A stretch of 35,767 bases of DNA, taken from assembly GCA_028278625.1 (NCBI GenBank), contig JANQDY010000213.1:1-35767 (forward strand), given 5' to 3'. The translations under genes and the position numbers were made by a program. This DNA is from Thermodesulfobacteriota bacterium (GTDB taxonomy: Bacteria > Desulfobacterota > DSM-4660 > Desulfatiglandales > Desulfatiglandaceae). Below are positions 8,336 through 18,108 of the stretch, piece after piece (within the stretch, counting starts at the first letter, position 1; each line of letters opens with the position of its first letter). The notes under the pieces were generated by a model. The model saw only the letters and a list, made by a program, of their open reading frames with translations, made no database searches and was not told where the DNA came from.

Positions 8336-9541
8336 CTATGCGACTTTCCTCGGACCGAAAACAATGGTTGCCACCATCAGATTGCCGTGCCGGTTTTCAC
8401 CTCCGATAAAGCAGCCCTGCTCCCCCAGCGTGAACGTGCCCAGGAAAGGTGCCTTTCCCAGGCCCTCTCGAATGCCGGCAATCACCTGGGACATCCCGTC
8501 TCTTACACTTAGCATGCAGCCCGTGCAGAAAAGCACAAGAGCGCCTTCGACTTTCTGTTTGCCAAAGTCCGCGGCCTCCACCGCAACGCCCGCCACCCGA
8601 CCCGCCCGGGTGATCAGGCTCTCAGGGGTGCCGGTCATCAACACCACCTCATCGCCTTCGTGAATATCCGTGAACAGCTCAAGACCGTGATCGTAAGATA
8701 ACGCCACGGGGTATGAGAGTCTGTGGTAAAAAACGCCGCCGATCCGGTCCACCGGGCGGCCGATGGGGTGAAATGACGTGGTGGGCACCAGGCTGCCGCC
8801 GCCCGGCCAAACCGTATCGATCAGGCCTTCCGTCCATTCCCTGTAAACCCGGCCGGCGGGTCGGCCGTCGATTTCCTGCAGCATACGGCCATGCGCCCGG
8901 GTCACTCTGCCGTGATGAGATGTCGGCTCGTATCCGCTATGGAAAGCACAACTGATGGACCCCGTGGGGTAGATAACCGCGATGGACACGGCTCTCCGGT
9001 AAACACGATCATTGCCGAACTGCTGCCACCGGCCGCTCATGTCGTTGTCGGCGGAGGTCCCGCCGATGATGGGGACGTCCGACCCGAAATAGGCTTCGAT
9101 GGCACGAATGACTTTCTCTTCTTCACCGGGACATCCGGTCAGAACAACGGCGGCGGGAAGTTCACCCGGCCGGCCGGCGTTTTGAAGGGCCTCCGTAAGG
9201 GCGGCATTCACTGAAAGGGTTACATTATCTGTAAACTCGGAAATTCCCACACCGTAGGCACCTTCGGGATCCAGCACGCCCAACAATCCCAAACCCAAAC
9301 CATTTCGGCTGTGAAAGCCCGCTTCGGTCATGACCCCCAAACAAGACGTTCCCCCCTGGATCTGAGCCGCCGGCGCCAACCGGCGCAAAGATCGGATCAC
9401 TTTTTCGTTGAAATAGGCGCACGAGCTATGGACCAGGATCAGTTGCGGCGCCGCCTTTAACCGCTCAAACAAAGCTTCATAAGCTTCACCGGCCGCTCTG
9501 TCTTCGTCTGCCTGAACCGACCGTGCGGAAGCTATTTTCAT
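8336..9541 (-). CDS. FIST-domain (FIST N plus FIST C) sensory protein
   Basis: A 401-residue soluble protein with the FIST fold. The N-terminal part (about 25-230) shows LILVHSSCAYFNEKVI, IQGGTSCLGVMT and IIGGTSADNDM. The C-terminal part (about 230-390) shows GLVDT-like GLIDTVWPGGGS, LFCTGCMLSV and FLGTFTLGEQGCF. FIST domains are thought to bind small ligands, possibly amino acids, and to signal through a partner kinase; the ligand here cannot be told. I chose ATG 9541, not the longer open frame back to 9667, because AAGGAG lies at ideal spacing before it and the extension looks non-coding. It is followed without a gap by the hybrid kinase at 6566-8335. A sigma70-type promoter at 9649-9678 starts this unit. 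Confidence 0.88.
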   Translation of the reverse strand: MKIASARSVQADEDRAAGEAYEALFERLKAAPQLILVHSSCAYFNEKVIRSLRRLAPAAQIQGGTSCLGVMTEAGFHSRNGLGLGLLGVLDPEGAYGVGISEFTDNVTLSVNAALTEALQNAGRPGELPAAVVLTGCPGEEEKVIRAIEAYFGSDVPIIGGTSADNDMSGRWQQFGNDRVYRRAVSIAVIYPTGSISCAFHSGYEPTSHHGRVTRAHGRMLQEIDGRPAGRVYREWTEGLIDTVWPGGGSLVPTTSFHPIGRPVDRIGGVFYHRLSYPVALSYDHGLELFTDIHEGDEVVLMTGTPESLITRAGRVAGVAVEAADFGKQKVEGALVLFCTGCMLSVRDGMSQVIAGIREGLGKAPFLGTFTLGEQGCFIGGENRHGNLMVATIVFGPRKVA

Positions 9542-9648
9542 GATTTTTCTCCTTCCCTTCCAATCTAGTGCCGGCGCTTGGGGCAATCCCGTTCTTTTTG
9601 GATCACCGTCCGTACGTTCCAGTTTCCAACAGCTTACCGCCCCAATCA

Positions 9649-9678
9649 ATTTTACACCATATTTCAAATGGTTGTCAA
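9649..9678 (-). promoter_or_regulatory. Sigma70-type promoter for the FIST-kinase unit
   Basis: On the minus strand TTGACA (9673-9678) and TAAAAT (9649-9654) are separated by 18 bp. The spacer contains a 5-bp dyad ACCAT/ATGGT that could be an operator. The -35 box lies across the end of the preceding receptor gene (stop at 9664-9666). The predicted start point, near 9642, leaves a leader of about 100 bases before ATG 9541. This is a match by eye. Confidence 0.55.
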
Positions 9679-10935
9679 TGTGACTCTCGTAGATTGGGAC
9701 GTCTCTGTACCTTGCTGTTGAGAACCGTGGTAAATATCCATATCCGGATATAGTTTAGCGGCACATTCGGGACAGATACCGTGGCTGAACTGAGCCTCCG
9801 AATGCGTTTGTATGTATTGCTCCAGTTTCTGCCAGTAACCTTCATCGTTTCGGATATCCTTGCAGTTGGCACAGATGGGAATGAAACCTTGAAGGGTTTT
9901 GACTTCATCTAAAGCGGTCTGAAGTTCTTCGATCACCTTTTCCCGTTCTTTTTCCGCCTTCTCTCGCCCTTCAATCTCCTTTCGCAGTCGCCGATTCCAG
10001 GCAATAATCAGAGAGAACAAGATGGCAAGTCCCGACCCGATGCCCAAGGACCATCTCCATATGCGGCCCACATCAACACCCGGTTCGTAATCGACCCGGA
10101 TCCAGCGCTGACTGATCCGATCTTTCTCTGCCTGAGAAATAGAGGAGAGCGCCTTTTGAAGGATGCCCTTAAGAATTGGCCAGTCCTTACGCACACCCAT
10201 TGAAAGGGCGGTATCTTTCCATTCCACCGGTGCGGCAATCCTGAGATTGGTCAACCCTTTTCGCTGGATATAGTAAACCGCCGCGGCCAGATTAATGATG
10301 CATGCGTCCGCCTGCCCCGTGGACACGGCTTCCAGGTTTTCGTCCACCGTCCGGGTAAAAACATACTGAAGAGCCAGGTTCGAATACGCACTTTGCATCC
10401 TGCTGAACACAAACAGGTGCTTGACAATGGCAAGGCGTTTCCCCTGCAGATCCCGCAAGCCGCCCACAACGGGGGCGTCTTCCCGGGTGATGACCACCAA
10501 GGGGTATGAAAGGTAGGGCTCGGTAAAAAGGAGAAATTGCGAGCGCTCGGGCGTTTTGGACAGACACGGAAAAAGATCGATCTTCCCGGCCCGGCCCAAC
10601 GCCAACGCCTTGTCAAAAGTGATATTGAACACGATCTCAAAATCCACGCCCAGTCGGTCTTTCAAGATGTGCAGGTAATCAGACACCATCCCTTTGAACA
10701 CGGGCCGCCCATCTGCGCCTTTTTCAACCCACATGAACGGAGGAAAAGCAACGCCCACTCCCAGCCGTAGCTTTGGATGTTCGGACAACCATTGGGTTTC
10801 TCTCTCGGTAAGGCTGTCCCGCCATGTTTCCGACCGGGCCGGTATGGCCGAGAAAACCCAAGCCGCCAAACTCAAAAAAAGGAGGGTTTTCCGGGCATGC
10901 CATTGGAAATTCCTGTAGACATAAACGACTTTCAT
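9664..10935 (-). CDS. Periplasmic solute-binding (SBP_bac_3) receptor with one TM helix and a C-terminal Cys-rich module
   Basis: A 423-residue membrane protein. A signal peptide (LLFLSLAAWVFSAIPARS) leads into a type 3 solute-binding domain (about 48-285; LRLGVGVAFPPFMW, DLFPCLSKTPERSQFL, ALSMGVRKDWP), the amino-acid-binding-protein fold used as a sensor. One TM helix (about 296-315) and a cytoplasmic coiled coil (about 318-350) follow. The C-terminus holds ICANCK, then a Trp/Tyr-rich helix, then HGICPEC (C355, C358, H385, C388, C391). I know this module as a recurrent tail of deltaproteobacterial sensors without an assigned function; the two CxxC pairs suggest a metal site. There is no kinase, cyclase or methyl-accepting domain, so the output must go through the Cys module or a partner. 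ATG 10935 is preferred; TTG 10941 is the alternative. Confidence 0.85.
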   Translation of the reverse strand: MKVVYVYRNFQWHARKTLLFLSLAAWVFSAIPARSETWRDSLTERETQWLSEHPKLRLGVGVAFPPFMWVEKGADGRPVFKGMVSDYLHILKDRLGVDFEIVFNITFDKALALGRAGKIDLFPCLSKTPERSQFLLFTEPYLSYPLVVITREDAPVVGGLRDLQGKRLAIVKHLFVFSRMQSAYSNLALQYVFTRTVDENLEAVSTGQADACIINLAAAVYYIQRKGLTNLRIAAPVEWKDTALSMGVRKDWPILKGILQKALSSISQAEKDRISQRWIRVDYEPGVDVGRIWRWSLGIGSGLAILFSLIIAWNRRLRKEIEGREKAEKEREKVIEELQTALDEVKTLQGFIPICANCKDIRNDEGYWQKLEQYIQTHSEAQFSHGICPECAAKLYPDMDIYHGSQQQGTETSQSTRVTLTTI

Positions 10936-11004
10936 AATCAAAACATTCCGCTCATTCCCGACGCTAAAGGCGCTTCTTTGGCTGTTTCAAAATGGGTTAC
11001 CGAA

Positions 11005-11043
11005 GCGGGGCAAAGGCTGCGAGCATCAAACCCGCAGCCCCGC
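11005..11043 (-). terminator. GC-rich hairpin after the chemoreceptor/CheW run
   Basis: GGCTGCG (11015-11021) pairs with CGCAGCC (11033-11039), and GCGG (11005-11008) extends the stem with CCGC (11040-11043) after a 6-base bulge. It lies 22 bp beyond the stop of the chemoreceptor gene and is the best terminator candidate for the run that starts at 17983 or 15837. On the minus strand no clear T-run follows, so intrinsic termination would be weak. Confidence 0.4.
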
Positions 11044-11065
11044 CCGCCGTGGGGATCTCCATGGA

Positions 11066-12988
11066 TTAAAAGTCCTTCAAGTTGCCTTCATCCAGCGGAA
11101 TGACATCTTCCGGCCTGGATCCTTCATTCTTTGCGGGCACGCCCAGTGCTTCTGCTTTTCCCAAGGCCGCTCTTTTGTAGGAAGGGGCGCCTAGACGCAC
11201 CTGTCGGCGGGCATGGGCTGCCTGAACGTTTTTTCCGTTTCCCCCCACCAAAGTAACAAGGTCACCCACATAGGCCTTCATCTGTTCGGCCTGGGCGCTC
11301 ATCTCTTCAGACGCGCTGGCGGATTCTTCCGCATTGGCCGCATTGTTCTGGGTCACCTTGTCCATCTGGGTGACCGCCGTATTCACCTGTTCGATACCTT
11401 CGGCCTGCTCATTTGAGGCGGCCGCGATCTCACTGACCAGTTCGGCCACCTTTCGGGCGCTCTCGGCCACTTCCCCAAAGGCTTCGTTTGTACTGCTTGC
11501 CAGTTCAGACCCTTCCAGGACCCTTTTGGCGGTGCCGTCAATGAGTTCTGTGGTGTTTTTGGCTGCTTCGGCCGCCCGCATGGCCAGGTTCCGTACCTCA
11601 TCGGCCACGACTGCGAATCCGGCGCCCGCCTCTCCGGCCCGGGCCGCTTCAACGGCCGCATTGAGGGCCAGGAGGTTTGTCTGAAAGGCGATTTCATCAA
11701 TGGTCTTGATGATCTTGGAGGTCTCCTCGCTGGCCCGGGTGATGTCACTCATGGAGCCTGCGAGCTTATCCATGGAACTGTTGGCCCGCCCAACTGTCTC
11801 TTTGGCCTCTACCATGAGTTGATCCGCCTGACCCGCATTGTCCGCATTCTGTCGGGTCATGGAAGATATCTCTTCCAGGGAGGAGGACGTCTCCTCGATG
11901 GAGGCCGCCTGCTGCGATGATCCTTCGGCCAGGGACTGACTGCTGGCAGCGACCTGGCTTGATGCGGAGGTAACCTGCTCCGCGCCGTCATTCAGCCCCT
12001 CGATGACCCGGTTCAGGGGGCCGGTGATCCCGCGGGTGATGATGAACGCCAGAAAGGCTCCCAAAAGCAGGGCGATACCGCCGACGATCCCTACAATGAT
12101 TTCCGCCCGGTGATTGGAAGCCACCAGTTTCGGGCCCAGTTCATCCTGTACTGACTTGATATCCAGTTTCACATCTTCAACGGCCGTGGCAATCTCGGGT
12201 CCGATTCTGTCCAGGGTCCCGGTTATGATCTTGTTCCGTTCAAAGATGAGCGCCACAAGCTCATTAAAGGCCTCGTGGTATTCGTGATCCTGATCGACGG
12301 TCTCCTCGAGGAGTCTTCTTCTTTCGGGGTTTTCCAGATGCTTGTCCAGTTTCTCCAGTTCCCCTTCCAGATGAGTAAATTCCGCTTCCACCCGATCGAC
12401 GTCTTTCTGCGCATTGGAATCCATGAATTTTACAACATAAAGACGCCCCAACAGCAGGTTTCTCAAGGCAAGGCCTGCGTGAAAGGCGGCTTCTATATCC
12501 TGATCCTTCTCCGCCGAGGTCATGATGGCCGTCAGGTTCTTTTCCATTTTTGGCCCATCGACACTCAGAATATCATAGAAGATGTGATTCCGCTTTTTCT
12601 TGAATTCGATAACCTGATCAAACGCTTTCTGATATTCCTCGACTTCCTTATCCACGAACTCGATTTTTTTTGCCCGTTCTGGGTCTTGAATGTCATTTTT
12701 CGCTTGCTCAAGGAAGCCGTGCATTTTCTTCAGGTAATCCGCGTACTGTTCCAGATCCTTGTCACTGCCGGTGATGATGAAATCCTTTACATTCATGCGC
12801 ACCATGAGCATGTTGGCCTGGAGTCGGCCGGAAAGATTGGTATCCCGAGCCATTTCGCGGTATTCCGTAAAACCATCCGAAGCGGTTGTGAGTCCGTTGA
12901 AGGCGCCGCCGCCAACAACAACCAGCAAAACCAGGACTGCTGAAAATCCCAAAACAATTTTTTTCCCTACGGTCATTTTTTTGAACAT
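11066..12988 (-). CDS. Methyl-accepting chemotaxis protein (640 aa) with helical sensor domain
   Basis: Transmembrane chemoreceptor. TM1 is at about 8-28. A long all-helical periplasmic domain follows that looks like two repeated four-helix modules ([18 protein letters not shown] and a second [12 protein letters not shown] segment), as in HBM-type sensors. TM2 is at about 295-320. Only the first HAMP helix is present ([13 protein letters not shown]) before the signalling helices begin. The signalling tip is canonical ([22 protein letters not shown]). The C-terminus ends in an extended tail with [13 protein letters not shown] 12988 is chosen because AAGGGGGA precedes it and TM1 starts just after it; the open frame further upstream is not coding. 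It lies 49 bp after cheW, so it should be in the same operon. The signalling half is nearly the same at DNA level as in the receptors at 14008 and 16112. Confidence 0.92.
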   Translation of the reverse strand: MFKKMTVGKKIVLGFSAVLVLLVVVGGGAFNGLTTASDGFTEYREMARDTNLSGRLQANMLMVRMNVKDFIITGSDKDLEQYADYLKKMHGFLEQAKNDIQDPERAKKIEFVDKEVEEYQKAFDQVIEFKKKRNHIFYDILSVDGPKMEKNLTAIMTSAEKDQDIEAAFHAGLALRNLLLGRLYVVKFMDSNAQKDVDRVEAEFTHLEGELEKLDKHLENPERRRLLEETVDQDHEYHEAFNELVALIFERNKIITGTLDRIGPEIATAVEDVKLDIKSVQDELGPKLVASNHRAEIIVGIVGGIALLLGAFLAFIITRGITGPLNRVIEGLNDGAEQVTSASSQVAASSQSLAEGSSQQAASIEETSSSLEEISSMTRQNADNAGQADQLMVEAKETVGRANSSMDKLAGSMSDITRASEETSKIIKTIDEIAFQTNLLALNAAVEAARAGEAGAGFAVVADEVRNLAMRAAEAAKNTTELIDGTAKRVLEGSELASSTNEAFGEVAESARKVAELVSEIAAASNEQAEGIEQVNTAVTQMDKVTQNNAANAEESASASEEMSAQAEQMKAYVGDLVTLVGGNGKNVQAAHARRQVRLGAPSYKRAALGKAEALGVPAKNEGSRPEDVIPLDEGNLKDF

Positions 12989-13037
12989 GGGTAATCCCCC
13001 TTTGGATTCCTTCAAGGTTGTTTCTCTCACACGGTTA

Positions 13038-13550
13038 CTAAGCCGCCTCTTCCAAAACACCGATTTCCCGGGCACCCAACACCCCATCGATGTCCAATAA
13101 CATCTTCACCCCATCATCCATTTTTGCCATGCCCAGAAGGTATTTGGTATCCAGGCCCGTACCGATAGAGGAGGTGCTCTCAATTTGGTCGACTTTGATA
13201 TTCAAGACCTCGGACACTGAATCCACCACGATGCCCATCAGAACCGTTCCCGCCTGCCCATCGATTTCTACAACGACGATACAGGTCCGTTCAGAGTAAC
13301 GGATCTCCGGCATTTCGAACCTGAGCCTCAAGTCCATCACCGGGATTACCTTGCCTCTGAGATTGATCACCCCTTTTACAAAAGCAGGTGCACGGGGTAC
13401 GGATGTGATCGGCATCATTCCGATAATCTCCTTGACCTTCAATATGCCAATGCCGTACTCTTCATCGGCCAGGTTAAAAGTGAGATATTTCCCCTCCCCT
13501 TCCTGAACCGATTCCAGAGCCCGTTCCACGACTTCCTTCCTTTCCGTCAT
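13038..13550 (-). CDS. cheW: CheW chemotaxis coupling protein
   Basis: A 170-residue CheW, which links chemoreceptors to the kinase CheA. Family marks: [48 protein letters not shown], then [14 protein letters not shown] and [19 protein letters not shown]. Length is normal, with a short N-terminal helix before the fold. Start ATG 13550 has AAAGGAG at ideal spacing. It sits 18 bp after the pseudo-receiver gene and 49 bp before a chemoreceptor, so it belongs to the receptor operon. No CheA, CheR, CheB or CheY is present here, so it must serve a CheA encoded elsewhere. Confidence 0.96.
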   Translation of the reverse strand: MTERKEVVERALESVQEGEGKYLTFNLADEEYGIGILKVKEIIGMMPITSVPRAPAFVKGVINLRGKVIPVMDLRLRFEMPEIRYSERTCIVVVEIDGQAGTVLMGIVVDSVSEVLNIKVDQIESTSSIGTGLDTKYLLGMAKMDDGVKMLLDIDGVLGAREIGVLEEAA

Positions 13551-13568
13551 ACTCCGACTCCTTTCATG

Positions 13569-13955
13569 TTATGGGCAAGTGCCCATTGCTGAAGTTTTGA
13601 TTATTTTCGTTACGACTTGAACGAGCGCCCCGGTATTGAAATGTGCATTTGAAATGTACCGCGGGTATAACCGGGAAGCTTTGAGCAGGGTTTCCTTTTT
13701 GGAATCCTGTGTAATGAGGACCGTTTTTATATCATCAAATAGATGACCGATACGGATGAGATGATCCATTTCCTCCTCTGAACGAACCGACAAAATGAGG
13801 ATCTCCGGGCGGTTCGACTGAGTCCTGAGCTCAGATGTTAGATTATCCAACGAAGTGCAGCATCGACATTGGCTTTTCGGGAGAATGGTTTGAAGACATT
13901 CTTTCACCCCCATAACGGCAGGGTTGTTTTCCGTATTGAAAAGAATAACGGTCAT
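13569..13955 (-). CDS. Pseudo-receiver (CheY-like fold without phospho-acceptor Asp)
   Basis: A 128-residue protein with the alternating strand/helix pattern of a receiver: TVILFNTENNPAV at strand 1, ILILSVRSEEEMD at strand 3, TVLITQDSKKETL at strand 4, and YISNAHFNTGALVQVVTKII at the end. The features needed for phosphorylation are missing. The acidic pair after strand 1 is Asn/Thr-Glu, the acceptor position at the end of strand 3 reads Ser-Val, and the conserved Lys-Pro is absent. Length fits a lone receiver. ATG 13955 is chosen because AGGCGAG precedes it and it follows the chemoreceptor stop by 52 bp; the longer open frame would overlap that gene. It lies between a chemoreceptor and cheW, so a structural or adaptor role in the array is possible (inference). 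The fold call is by eye. Confidence 0.6.
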   Translation of the reverse strand: MTVILFNTENNPAVMGVKECLQTILPKSQCRCCTSLDNLTSELRTQSNRPEILILSVRSEEEMDHLIRIGHLFDDIKTVLITQDSKKETLLKASRLYPRYISNAHFNTGALVQVVTKIIKTSAMGTCP

Positions 13956-14007
13956 GCGCTCGCCTATTGAGATCTTTTCCAGGGCTTTATCTGATTTCAC
14001 AAACGCC

Positions 14008-15837
14008 CTATTCAGGTTTTTCCAGTTCTTCTTTGACGCTGAGTCCAATTTTTTCCGGCAGAAAAGGCTTTCGTATATGTGCTCCTTCACGCACCTGCCG
14101 GCGGATATGGGTTGCCTGAGCTGACTTTCCGTTCCCTCCCACGAGCGTCACAAGGTCTTCCACAAAAGCTCTCATCTGTTCGGCCTGGGCGCTCATCTCT
14201 TCGGATGCGCTGGCGGATTCTTCCGCATTGGCCGCATTGTTCTGGGTCACTTTGTCCATCTGGGAGACCGCCGTATTCACCTGTTCGATCCCCTGGGCCT
14301 GCTCATTGGAGGCGGCCGCGATCTCACTGACCAGTTCGGCCACTTTTCGGGCGCTCTCAGCCACTTCCCCAAAGGCTTCGTTTGTACTGCTTGCCAGTTC
14401 AGAGCCCTCCTGAACCTTTTTGGCGGTGCCGTCAATGAGTTCCGTGGTGTTTTTGGCTGCTTCGGCGGCCCGCATGGCCAGGTTTCGCACCTCATCGGCC
14501 ACGACTGCGAATCCGGCGCCCGCCTCCCCGGCGCGGGCCGCCTCAACGGCCGCATTAAGGGCCAGAAGATTGGTCTGAAAGGCGATTTCGTCAATGGTTT
14601 TAACGATTTTAGAAGTCTCCTCGCTGGCCCGGGTAATTTCACTCATGGACCCGGCAAGCTGTTCCATGGAGCTGTTGGCCTTTTCCACGGTCTGCTTTGC
14701 CTCTCCCATGAGCTGATCCGCATGACCGGCGCTATCCGCGTTCTGCCGGGTCATGGAAGACATTTCTTCCAGAGAAGCAGAAGTTTCCTGGATGGACGCC
14801 GCCTGTTGGCTGGATCCTTCCGCCAGGGACTGACTGCTTGATGAAACCTGCGCCGAGGCTGAGTTCACCTGTTCCGCACCATCGCTCATGCCTTCGATAA
14901 CTCTGTTTAACGGCTTTGTGATGGATCCGACGGAAACATAGGAAAGAAAAATGCCGATAAGAACAATGACGCCGCACAAGATATAGAGCCACAATACCGT
15001 TGACGCTTTCTGATTTTCCGCGCCTTTCACTTTTGAAAGTACGATGTTGTTGATTTCTTCGTTTATCTTCAAAACGGACGCCTCAACAGTGTGAGCTCCC
15101 TGTCTCATCAGCGGATACTGCTTTTTCATGGTGGCGATATTCACGGCAAAGTCATTCAAACTCCCCAGGTATCTTTTTGAGATTTTTAGGATATCGGCCT
15201 TTAAGGCCTGATCGGTTTTCATCGCCGTTAGAATTGTGGACATGCTGGTGACAACATTTTGTGCCTTTTTGACATACTTGTCGTCCTCCCTTAAAACAAA
15301 GTCCTTTTCATGACGTCTGAGCATCAGGTATTCCACCATGAGCGCAAGGGACCCGGTCTTTTTTATGGCGGTCTCCATATCGTGGGCCAGTTTTCGCATT
15401 TTTCCCCGTATCCCGGATTCCTTGTCTCCCTGGGCCAATATCTGCTCGGTAACCTTGACAAACGCGGTCTCATACGACGCTATCGCCTTTACGGCTGAGG
15501 TTATCTCCCTTGAAACCGTGCCAAGGGCCAAACGATTGCTATATTCAGCCATTTCCTCAAGCAGAGATGACATTCCAGCAAGGGTTTGCTCCATCCGTTG
15601 CAGATATTTCTTATCTCTACGGGCGATGAAGTCCTTTTCAATTCGTCGCGCGGTCAAAAGCGATATCTCCACATCCTTGGCATCACTTCCGATCCGCTGA
15701 TAGGATGAAATCAATTCATCGAAGGTATTCGTAATGTTGGTCAGCTGAATAACGGAGATTCCCCCTATGACCAACATCAGCAACAGAACCGCGGTGAAAG
15801 CAAAATAGAGTTTTTTGCCGATAGTTAGATGACTCAT
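14008..15837 (-). CDS. Methyl-accepting chemotaxis protein with HBM sensor domain and receiver-derived C-terminus
   Basis: Chemoreceptor of 609 residues. TM1 is at about 10-30. The periplasmic part has two copies of the HBM signature ([16 protein letters not shown] and [16 protein letters not shown]), the double helical bundle known from McpS-type receptors for organic acids and other small molecules. TM2 lies at about 285-305, then a HAMP start only ([13 protein letters not shown]) and a canonical signalling domain ([22 protein letters not shown]). The two sister receptors end in a tail with PLDE. This one shares RRQVREGA and then switches to [15 protein letters not shown] and KEELEK, which matches the last strand and helix of a receiver domain (compare IRKPYTLARFALAV and KEELEK in the kinase at 6566). 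A fusion by deletion is likely. Start ATG 15837 has AGGAGG upstream. A sigma54-like element and one palindrome lie upstream. Confidence 0.92.
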   Translation of the reverse strand: MSHLTIGKKLYFAFTAVLLLMLVIGGISVIQLTNITNTFDELISSYQRIGSDAKDVEISLLTARRIEKDFIARRDKKYLQRMEQTLAGMSSLLEEMAEYSNRLALGTVSREITSAVKAIASYETAFVKVTEQILAQGDKESGIRGKMRKLAHDMETAIKKTGSLALMVEYLMLRRHEKDFVLREDDKYVKKAQNVVTSMSTILTAMKTDQALKADILKISKRYLGSLNDFAVNIATMKKQYPLMRQGAHTVEASVLKINEEINNIVLSKVKGAENQKASTVLWLYILCGVIVLIGIFLSYVSVGSITKPLNRVIEGMSDGAEQVNSASAQVSSSSQSLAEGSSQQAASIQETSASLEEMSSMTRQNADSAGHADQLMGEAKQTVEKANSSMEQLAGSMSEITRASEETSKIVKTIDEIAFQTNLLALNAAVEAARAGEAGAGFAVVADEVRNLAMRAAEAAKNTTELIDGTAKKVQEGSELASSTNEAFGEVAESARKVAELVSEIAAASNEQAQGIEQVNTAVSQMDKVTQNNAANAEESASASEEMSAQAEQMRAFVEDLVTLVGGNGKSAQATHIRRQVREGAHIRKPFLPEKIGLSVKEELEKPE

Positions 15838-15953
15838 TTCATTGACCTCCTGTTCATTGGCATCCTTTGTTCATCTATTCGGATGCGTTTGTGGTTTTCC
15901 ACCAATTAAAAACACTCTTCTAAACGCGTGAAACCGGATTCGATCTCTCTTTT

Positions 15954-15970
15954 AGGAAAAGGTTTGCCAA
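15954..15970 (-). promoter_or_regulatory. Sigma54-like promoter element of the HBM chemoreceptor operon
   Basis: Minus strand TTGGCAAACCTTTTCCT. The -24 part (TTGGCA) is good and the spacing is right, but the -12 part reads TTCC instead of TTGC, so it is a weaker or damaged version of the element at 18109-18125. Its distance to the palindrome at 16043 is exactly the same as for the other promoter (96 bp from element edge to palindrome centre), which supports a shared design. Confidence 0.45.
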
Positions 15971-16042
15971 TTGTTCCCTGAAACTTTTCACCCGTAATTT
16001 AAATATGTTAAGGAACATGCAAGGAATGGCTGCGAAAGGGGG

Positions 16043-16057
16043 TCCTGAAAATCAGGA
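16043..16057. promoter_or_regulatory. Upstream activator palindrome, copy 1
   Basis: TCCTGAAAATCAGGA, a perfect 6-3-6 dyad. It is identical to the two copies at 18198 and 18241 and is also preceded by G. Its centre lies about 107 bp upstream of the start point predicted from the sigma54-like element, a usual place for a sigma54 activator site. The NtrC-type regulator at 20086-21531 is the likely binder (inference). Confidence 0.65.
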
Positions 16058-16111
16058 TCAAACTCTTCACCGCTTGAAACCGCCCTGTCAGCAGTTCATC
16101 TATCTTTTGCG

Positions 16112-17983
16112 TCAAAAATTCCCGTGATTGTCTTCATCCAGCGGCATATCGTCTTCCGGCCTGGGCCCATCATTTTTAGCGGGTACGCCCAGTGCTTTCA
16201 CCTTTTCCAAGGCCGATCTACCGGTAGAAGGGGACCCTTCACGCACCTGCCGGCGGGCATGGGCAGCTTGACCATTTTTTCCGTTTCCGCCCACGAGGGC
16301 CACAAGGTCGGTCACAAAGGCCTTTGTTTGCTCCGCCTGGGCGTTCATCTCTTCAGATGCACTTGCGGATTCCTCCGCATTGGCCGCAATCCCCTGGGTC
16401 ACTTTGTCCATCTCCGAGACCGCCGTATTCAGCTGTTCAATACCCTGGGCCTGCTCATTGGAGGCGGCCGCAATTTCACTGACCAGTTCACCCACTTTTC
16501 CGGCGCTCTGGGCCACTTCCCCAAAGGCTTTGTTCGTATTATCCGCCAATTCCGAGCCTTCTAGGATTTTCGCGGTGGTGCCGTCTATCAGTTCATTGGT
16601 GTTCTTGGCTGCATCGGCCGCCCGCATGGCCAGATTTCGCACTTCGTCGGCCACAACGGCAAATCCTGCACCCGCCTCCCCGGCCCTGGCCGCCTCAACC
16701 GCGGCATTGAGCGCCAACAGGTTGGTCTGAAAGGCGATTTCGTCAATGGTCTTGATGATCTTGGATGTCTCCTCACTGGCTCGGGTAATCTCGCCCATTG
16801 AGCCGGCAAGCTGTTCCATGGAACTATCGGCTCTCTCCACAATCTGCTTAACTTCATTCATGAGATGATCCGCCTGACCGGCATTGTCCGCATTCTGTCT
16901 GGTCATGGAAGATATTTCCTCAAGGGACGCGGAGGTCTCCTCAATGGAAGCGGCCTGCTCTGATGATCCCTCCGCCAGTTGTTGACTGACGGAGGACACC
17001 TGTTCGGAAGCGGACGCCACCTCGGTGGCGCCGAGATCGATGCCCGTAATCGATGTGATCAGTTTCTTGCTGATGCGCCGGGAAATCAACAGATTAAGGC
17101 ACACGGCCAGCACCACGGAAACGATCAGAAAAAGGGCGATCATTCTGAAATACTGTTCAAACCGGTGAAAAAGGGCATTGTTTTCTTTCTGATTGATCAT
17201 GTCTAGCATCGCCATGCAGGCATCCATGTTCTGATAACCAGCATTTTTAAGTTCTCCCTGGTGTTCCAGGTTGGACACCAGTCTTTCGAAACTCTTCTTG
17301 ATTTTCAGGATTGCCGATTTCGAGTTCTTGGGCAGATCGGCAAAAGGCGTGTCCGACAAACGTTCGATGTCCTGATCGACATTTGTCAGCACTCCATCCA
17401 GATAGGCATAGGCATCTACCTTTGCTTGAACATGCTGCTTGACTTTTTGGAGATGAAGCTGGAGTTTGTAGTTTGATACGGTGTTTATCAGCGCGCCGCC
17501 AATGACCAGACGTTCCAAGGTGGTAACCTCTGCTCTCCGGGATTCATCCGCCAGACGTTCTACCGTGGCAGCAATATAATGATCGGACTGTTGGATGGCG
17601 TAATTGGATAACTTGAGGATCTCCTTTTCAAGGCTTGCGTTTTTCTGGTTCAGCTCTTCATATTTCAACAGGCAATTATTCAGCTCCCGCAGCTTACCGT
17701 CATCGAATTCTTTCACGGCGCGGATGCTTAGTTGAACACCTTCCTCTTCTTTGACCAAGTCCTCATGGTTGATCTCACCGCTGACGAATTGCTGCACCGA
17801 CATCAGGAAACCTCTCAACTCACTTTGAAGATTCGCTATTTTCTTTTGATGAAAGGAGGCCTTTTGAATGATTTCGCTGGAATGGACCGCCACATAAACC
17901 GCCATCGCCAGCACCAGCAGGAAGATCAAATTCGGCAACATCAGCCGATGGGAAAGCCTCAGGTTTTTAAAAAAGTTTCTCAT
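16112..17983 (-). CDS. Methyl-accepting chemotaxis protein (623 aa)
   Basis: Chemoreceptor with TM1 at about 15-35. The periplasmic helical domain (about 36-280) is unlike those of the two sister receptors and has no signature that I recognise. TM2 is at about 282-305. The HAMP region is reduced to little more than a connector ([21 protein letters not shown]). The signalling domain has the canonical tip and the C-terminal tail ends with [10 protein letters not shown], as in the receptor at 11066. The start ATG 17983 follows AAAGG. It is the first receptor gene after the two-component operon. A near-consensus sigma54 promoter and two activator palindromes lie in the 288-bp gap upstream, so its expression should depend on an enhancer-binding protein. 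A second sigma54-like element follows in the 274-bp gap before the next receptor. Confidence 0.93.
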   Translation of the reverse strand: MRNFFKNLRLSHRLMLPNLIFLLVLAMAVYVAVHSSEIIQKASFHQKKIANLQSELRGFLMSVQQFVSGEINHEDLVKEEEGVQLSIRAVKEFDDGKLRELNNCLLKYEELNQKNASLEKEILKLSNYAIQQSDHYIAATVERLADESRRAEVTTLERLVIGGALINTVSNYKLQLHLQKVKQHVQAKVDAYAYLDGVLTNVDQDIERLSDTPFADLPKNSKSAILKIKKSFERLVSNLEHQGELKNAGYQNMDACMAMLDMINQKENNALFHRFEQYFRMIALFLIVSVVLAVCLNLLISRRISKKLITSITGIDLGATEVASASEQVSSVSQQLAEGSSEQAASIEETSASLEEISSMTRQNADNAGQADHLMNEVKQIVERADSSMEQLAGSMGEITRASEETSKIIKTIDEIAFQTNLLALNAAVEAARAGEAGAGFAVVADEVRNLAMRAADAAKNTNELIDGTTAKILEGSELADNTNKAFGEVAQSAGKVGELVSEIAAASNEQAQGIEQLNTAVSEMDKVTQGIAANAEESASASEEMNAQAEQTKAFVTDLVALVGGNGKNGQAAHARRQVREGSPSTGRSALEKVKALGVPAKNDGPRPEDDMPLDEDNHGNF

Positions 17984-18108
17984 TTTGACAGCCTTTCTTT
18001 GTTTTGGAATTTTTGTTTTTCAGAACGTTTGATCATATCTTCCGAAACCGGACCCAAATACCCGAAAACCTCATTTAGGAGAATTAGGCCGGATCGGATC
18101 TATCCCTA

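Noticed and set aside
9542..9667. N-terminal extension of the FIST protein to 443 residues
   Set aside because: The extension lacks FIST similarity, contains the promoter's -10 region, and the ATG at 9541 has a much better ribosome site.
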